A stretch of DNA of 64,000 nt from Methylobacter marinus A45. Lineage in GTDB: Bacteria; Pseudomonadota; Gammaproteobacteria; Methylococcales; Methylomonadaceae. The DNA lies in contig NZ_KB912877.1 in the NCBI RefSeq assembly GCF_000383855.1, positions 2,740,579 to 2,804,578 of the forward strand, read 5' to 3'. Below the pieces are notes generated by a model. It saw nothing but the letters and a program-made list of their open reading frames with translations. It was not told where the DNA came from and searched no databases. The number at the start of each line of letters is the position of its first letter. The first letter of the stretch is position 1. Shown piece by piece: positions 62,897 through 64,000 of the stretch. Made by a program: the position numbers and the translations under genes.

Positions 62897-63253
62897 ATGA
62901 GCAAACAAAACTATCAAAAGCCGTCTCAGGAAACTCTGGATGAAGCGATACGAGTAGCCCGAGGGATTCAGCGACTTGGTCAGGCCAAAGAGCAAGCCAA
63001 ACGGATGGCTCAGAGTATTCAAAAAGGGATTGGATTATATAAAAGGCAACAGAAATCCTGGGCTAGAGAGTCGGACAGAAAATTTAAAAAAACTTTGGAT
63101 CAGCCCGAATTCGTGGAATCAGGTGATTCTCAAATACAGGAACGAGAACTGTGTCAACAGCACGGATTATCCTGGTTATTTCTGGTATTCAGGGTGTCCT
63201 GGTTATTGTTAATTTTGACATGGTTGGGCATTGGTATTTATTTGCTGGCTTGA
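62897..63253 (+). CDS. DUF2956 family membrane-anchored protein
   Basis: 118 residues. The basic N-terminal part (SQETLDEAIRVARGIQRLGQAKEQAKRMAQSIQKGI) matches the DUF2956 family and the C-terminus is a membrane helix (WLLLILTWLGIGIYLLA). The role is unknown. Confidence 0.8.
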   Translation: MSKQNYQKPSQETLDEAIRVARGIQRLGQAKEQAKRMAQSIQKGIGLYKRQQKSWARESDRKFKKTLDQPEFVESGDSQIQERELCQQHGLSWLFLVFRVSWLLLILTWLGIGIYLLA

Positions 63254-63371
63254 AAAATCCTGGCGACGTCTTCTGTAATCCTAATCTAAGGAGTTGGCGT
63301 GAAGCGAAAGCAAGAATAAATTTACTTGAATTAAAAGGTGATCTTTAGAATTTACAAATAAGGTGATGATT

Positions 63372-63512
63372 ATGGGCTTTGGAACTGTTTTGAAACTACT
63401 TGCCTTTTTAGTATGGCCTGTTTTATTGCTTTTATTATATTACTTGTCGGACAAAGAGGGTTTCAAGCGTAGGCTTAATAAGATGAAGCGGGATGGAGTT
63501 GATAAAGACTAG
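63372..63512 (+). CDS. Small membrane protein
   Basis: 46 residues: MGFGTVLKLLAFLVWPVLLL followed by LLYYLSDKEGFKRRLNKMKR and DGVDKD. One membrane helix and a basic tail. AAGGTG precedes the ATG pair at 63366/63372. It is too short for default ORF lists but has normal coding character. Confidence 0.55.
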   Translation: MGFGTVLKLLAFLVWPVLLLLLYYLSDKEGFKRRLNKMKRDGVDKD

Positions 63513-63624
63513 TATTTAGCCAGCCTTGTTCTGACGAGTAAAATTTGCAGAGTATTCATAGCGTGCGAATAGTGCGAATACCCTCAAGGGCACAAGTACC
63601 CGTCATAATTAAATTGATTGACTA

Positions 63625-63996
63625 TTAGAACTTCAAACCGAATTCAAGGACCATCTTGATAGAGACATACAATATAAGCAGTATGGCGCCTAAATAAACG
63701 ATAAATCGCAACGGTTTATCTTTGATGCTAGCGAGAATTGTTGTGTTTGTCCCTGTTTTTTTGAGCTGCAGATATAATTCTCGTTGAGTTGCCAATCTTT
63801 GCCGTTGGTATTCTTCAAGCAATTGTCGTGCTTTAAAAAGATCTTCATCTTTTAATAGCCAAATTGCGGGCATTGATATACCCCAGTTTCCGGCAGATGT
63901 CTCATAGTAGTCGATTTCATTAGAACGTAACAATTCACGAATTTCATCGGCTTCGTCTTCGGGGACATTTGCAAGGCGAAATAATAAAATAGACAT
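63625..63996 (-). CDS. DUF6164 family protein
   Basis: 123 residues. The N-terminal half (LFRLANVPEDEADEIRELLRSNEIDYYET) is a ferredoxin-like alpha/beta domain, and the C-terminus is one membrane helix (FIVYLGAILLILYVSI). It matches the DUF6164 pattern; function unknown. The start lies four bases from the window edge. Confidence 0.8.
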   Translation of the reverse strand: MSILLFRLANVPEDEADEIRELLRSNEIDYYETSAGNWGISMPAIWLLKDEDLFKARQLLEEYQRQRLATQRELYLQLKKTGTNTTILASIKDKPLRFIVYLGAILLILYVSIKMVLEFGLKF

Positions 63997-64000
63997 TTCA

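Overview
The window is chromosomal DNA of a gammaproteobacterial (type I, Methylococcales) methanotroph. The decisive evidence is a complete pxmABC operon at 17.9-20.7 kb, the divergent particulate methane monooxygenase with its non-canonical A-B-C order. Ectoine genes, several c-type cytochromes and paired TonB receptors also fit that group. I cannot place it to genus.

Layout. 0-3.4 kb: a protein acyltransferase of the acetyl-CoA-synthetase-like type and a membrane-anchored periplasmic protein. 3.4-4.3 kb: hairpin repeats and a cytochrome c556-like gene. 4.3-10.8 kb: an integron cassette array without an integrase, with seven recognisable attC sites. All its genes lie on the minus strand and include an OXA-50-like beta-lactamase, a RibD/DHFR-like reductase, a Tse2/Tsi2-type toxin-immunity pair and several orphan membrane proteins. 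11-15.5 kb: a small cytochrome c, a TPR protein, a decayed IS4-type transposase, the 3' end of a group II (probably IIC) intron and a DUF924 gene. 15.6-21.9 kb: a royal-jelly-type propeller protein, a LysR regulator, pxmABC and an MFS transporter.

22-33 kb: an unknown membrane protein, then a tight four-gene envelope cluster. That cluster holds a Wzz/GumC-like chain-length protein with a degenerate tyrosine-recombinase-like tail, two glycosyltransferase-like enzymes of the rSAM/selenodomain-associated families, and a fatty-acid hydroxylase. A SNF2 helicase and a class A-like serine hydrolase follow. 33.4-39 kb: ectABC plus a sodium:solute symporter, then FtsH. 39-42.2 kb: a possible UDG-fold protein, ArsS, DUF3047 and tRNA-Leu(TAA). 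42.5-54.1 kb: a Sel1-repeat protein, then two paralogous TonB-dependent receptors sharing an upstream motif, a Cys-rich propeller lipoprotein and a TonB2-type energising operon (DUF3450-TtpC-ExbB-ExbD-TonB). Together these look like one outer-membrane import system.

54.3-59.1 kb is a minus-strand stress block: an HPF-cold-shock fusion, an HtrA protease, a PilZ-like/FNR fusion regulator, a cold-shock protein and Hsp20. 59.2-64 kb holds an IS630 remnant, a second hydroxylase, an esterase, a GFA-family protein and small DUF proteins. Family calls come from recognising motifs and remembered family sequences; no database search was run.
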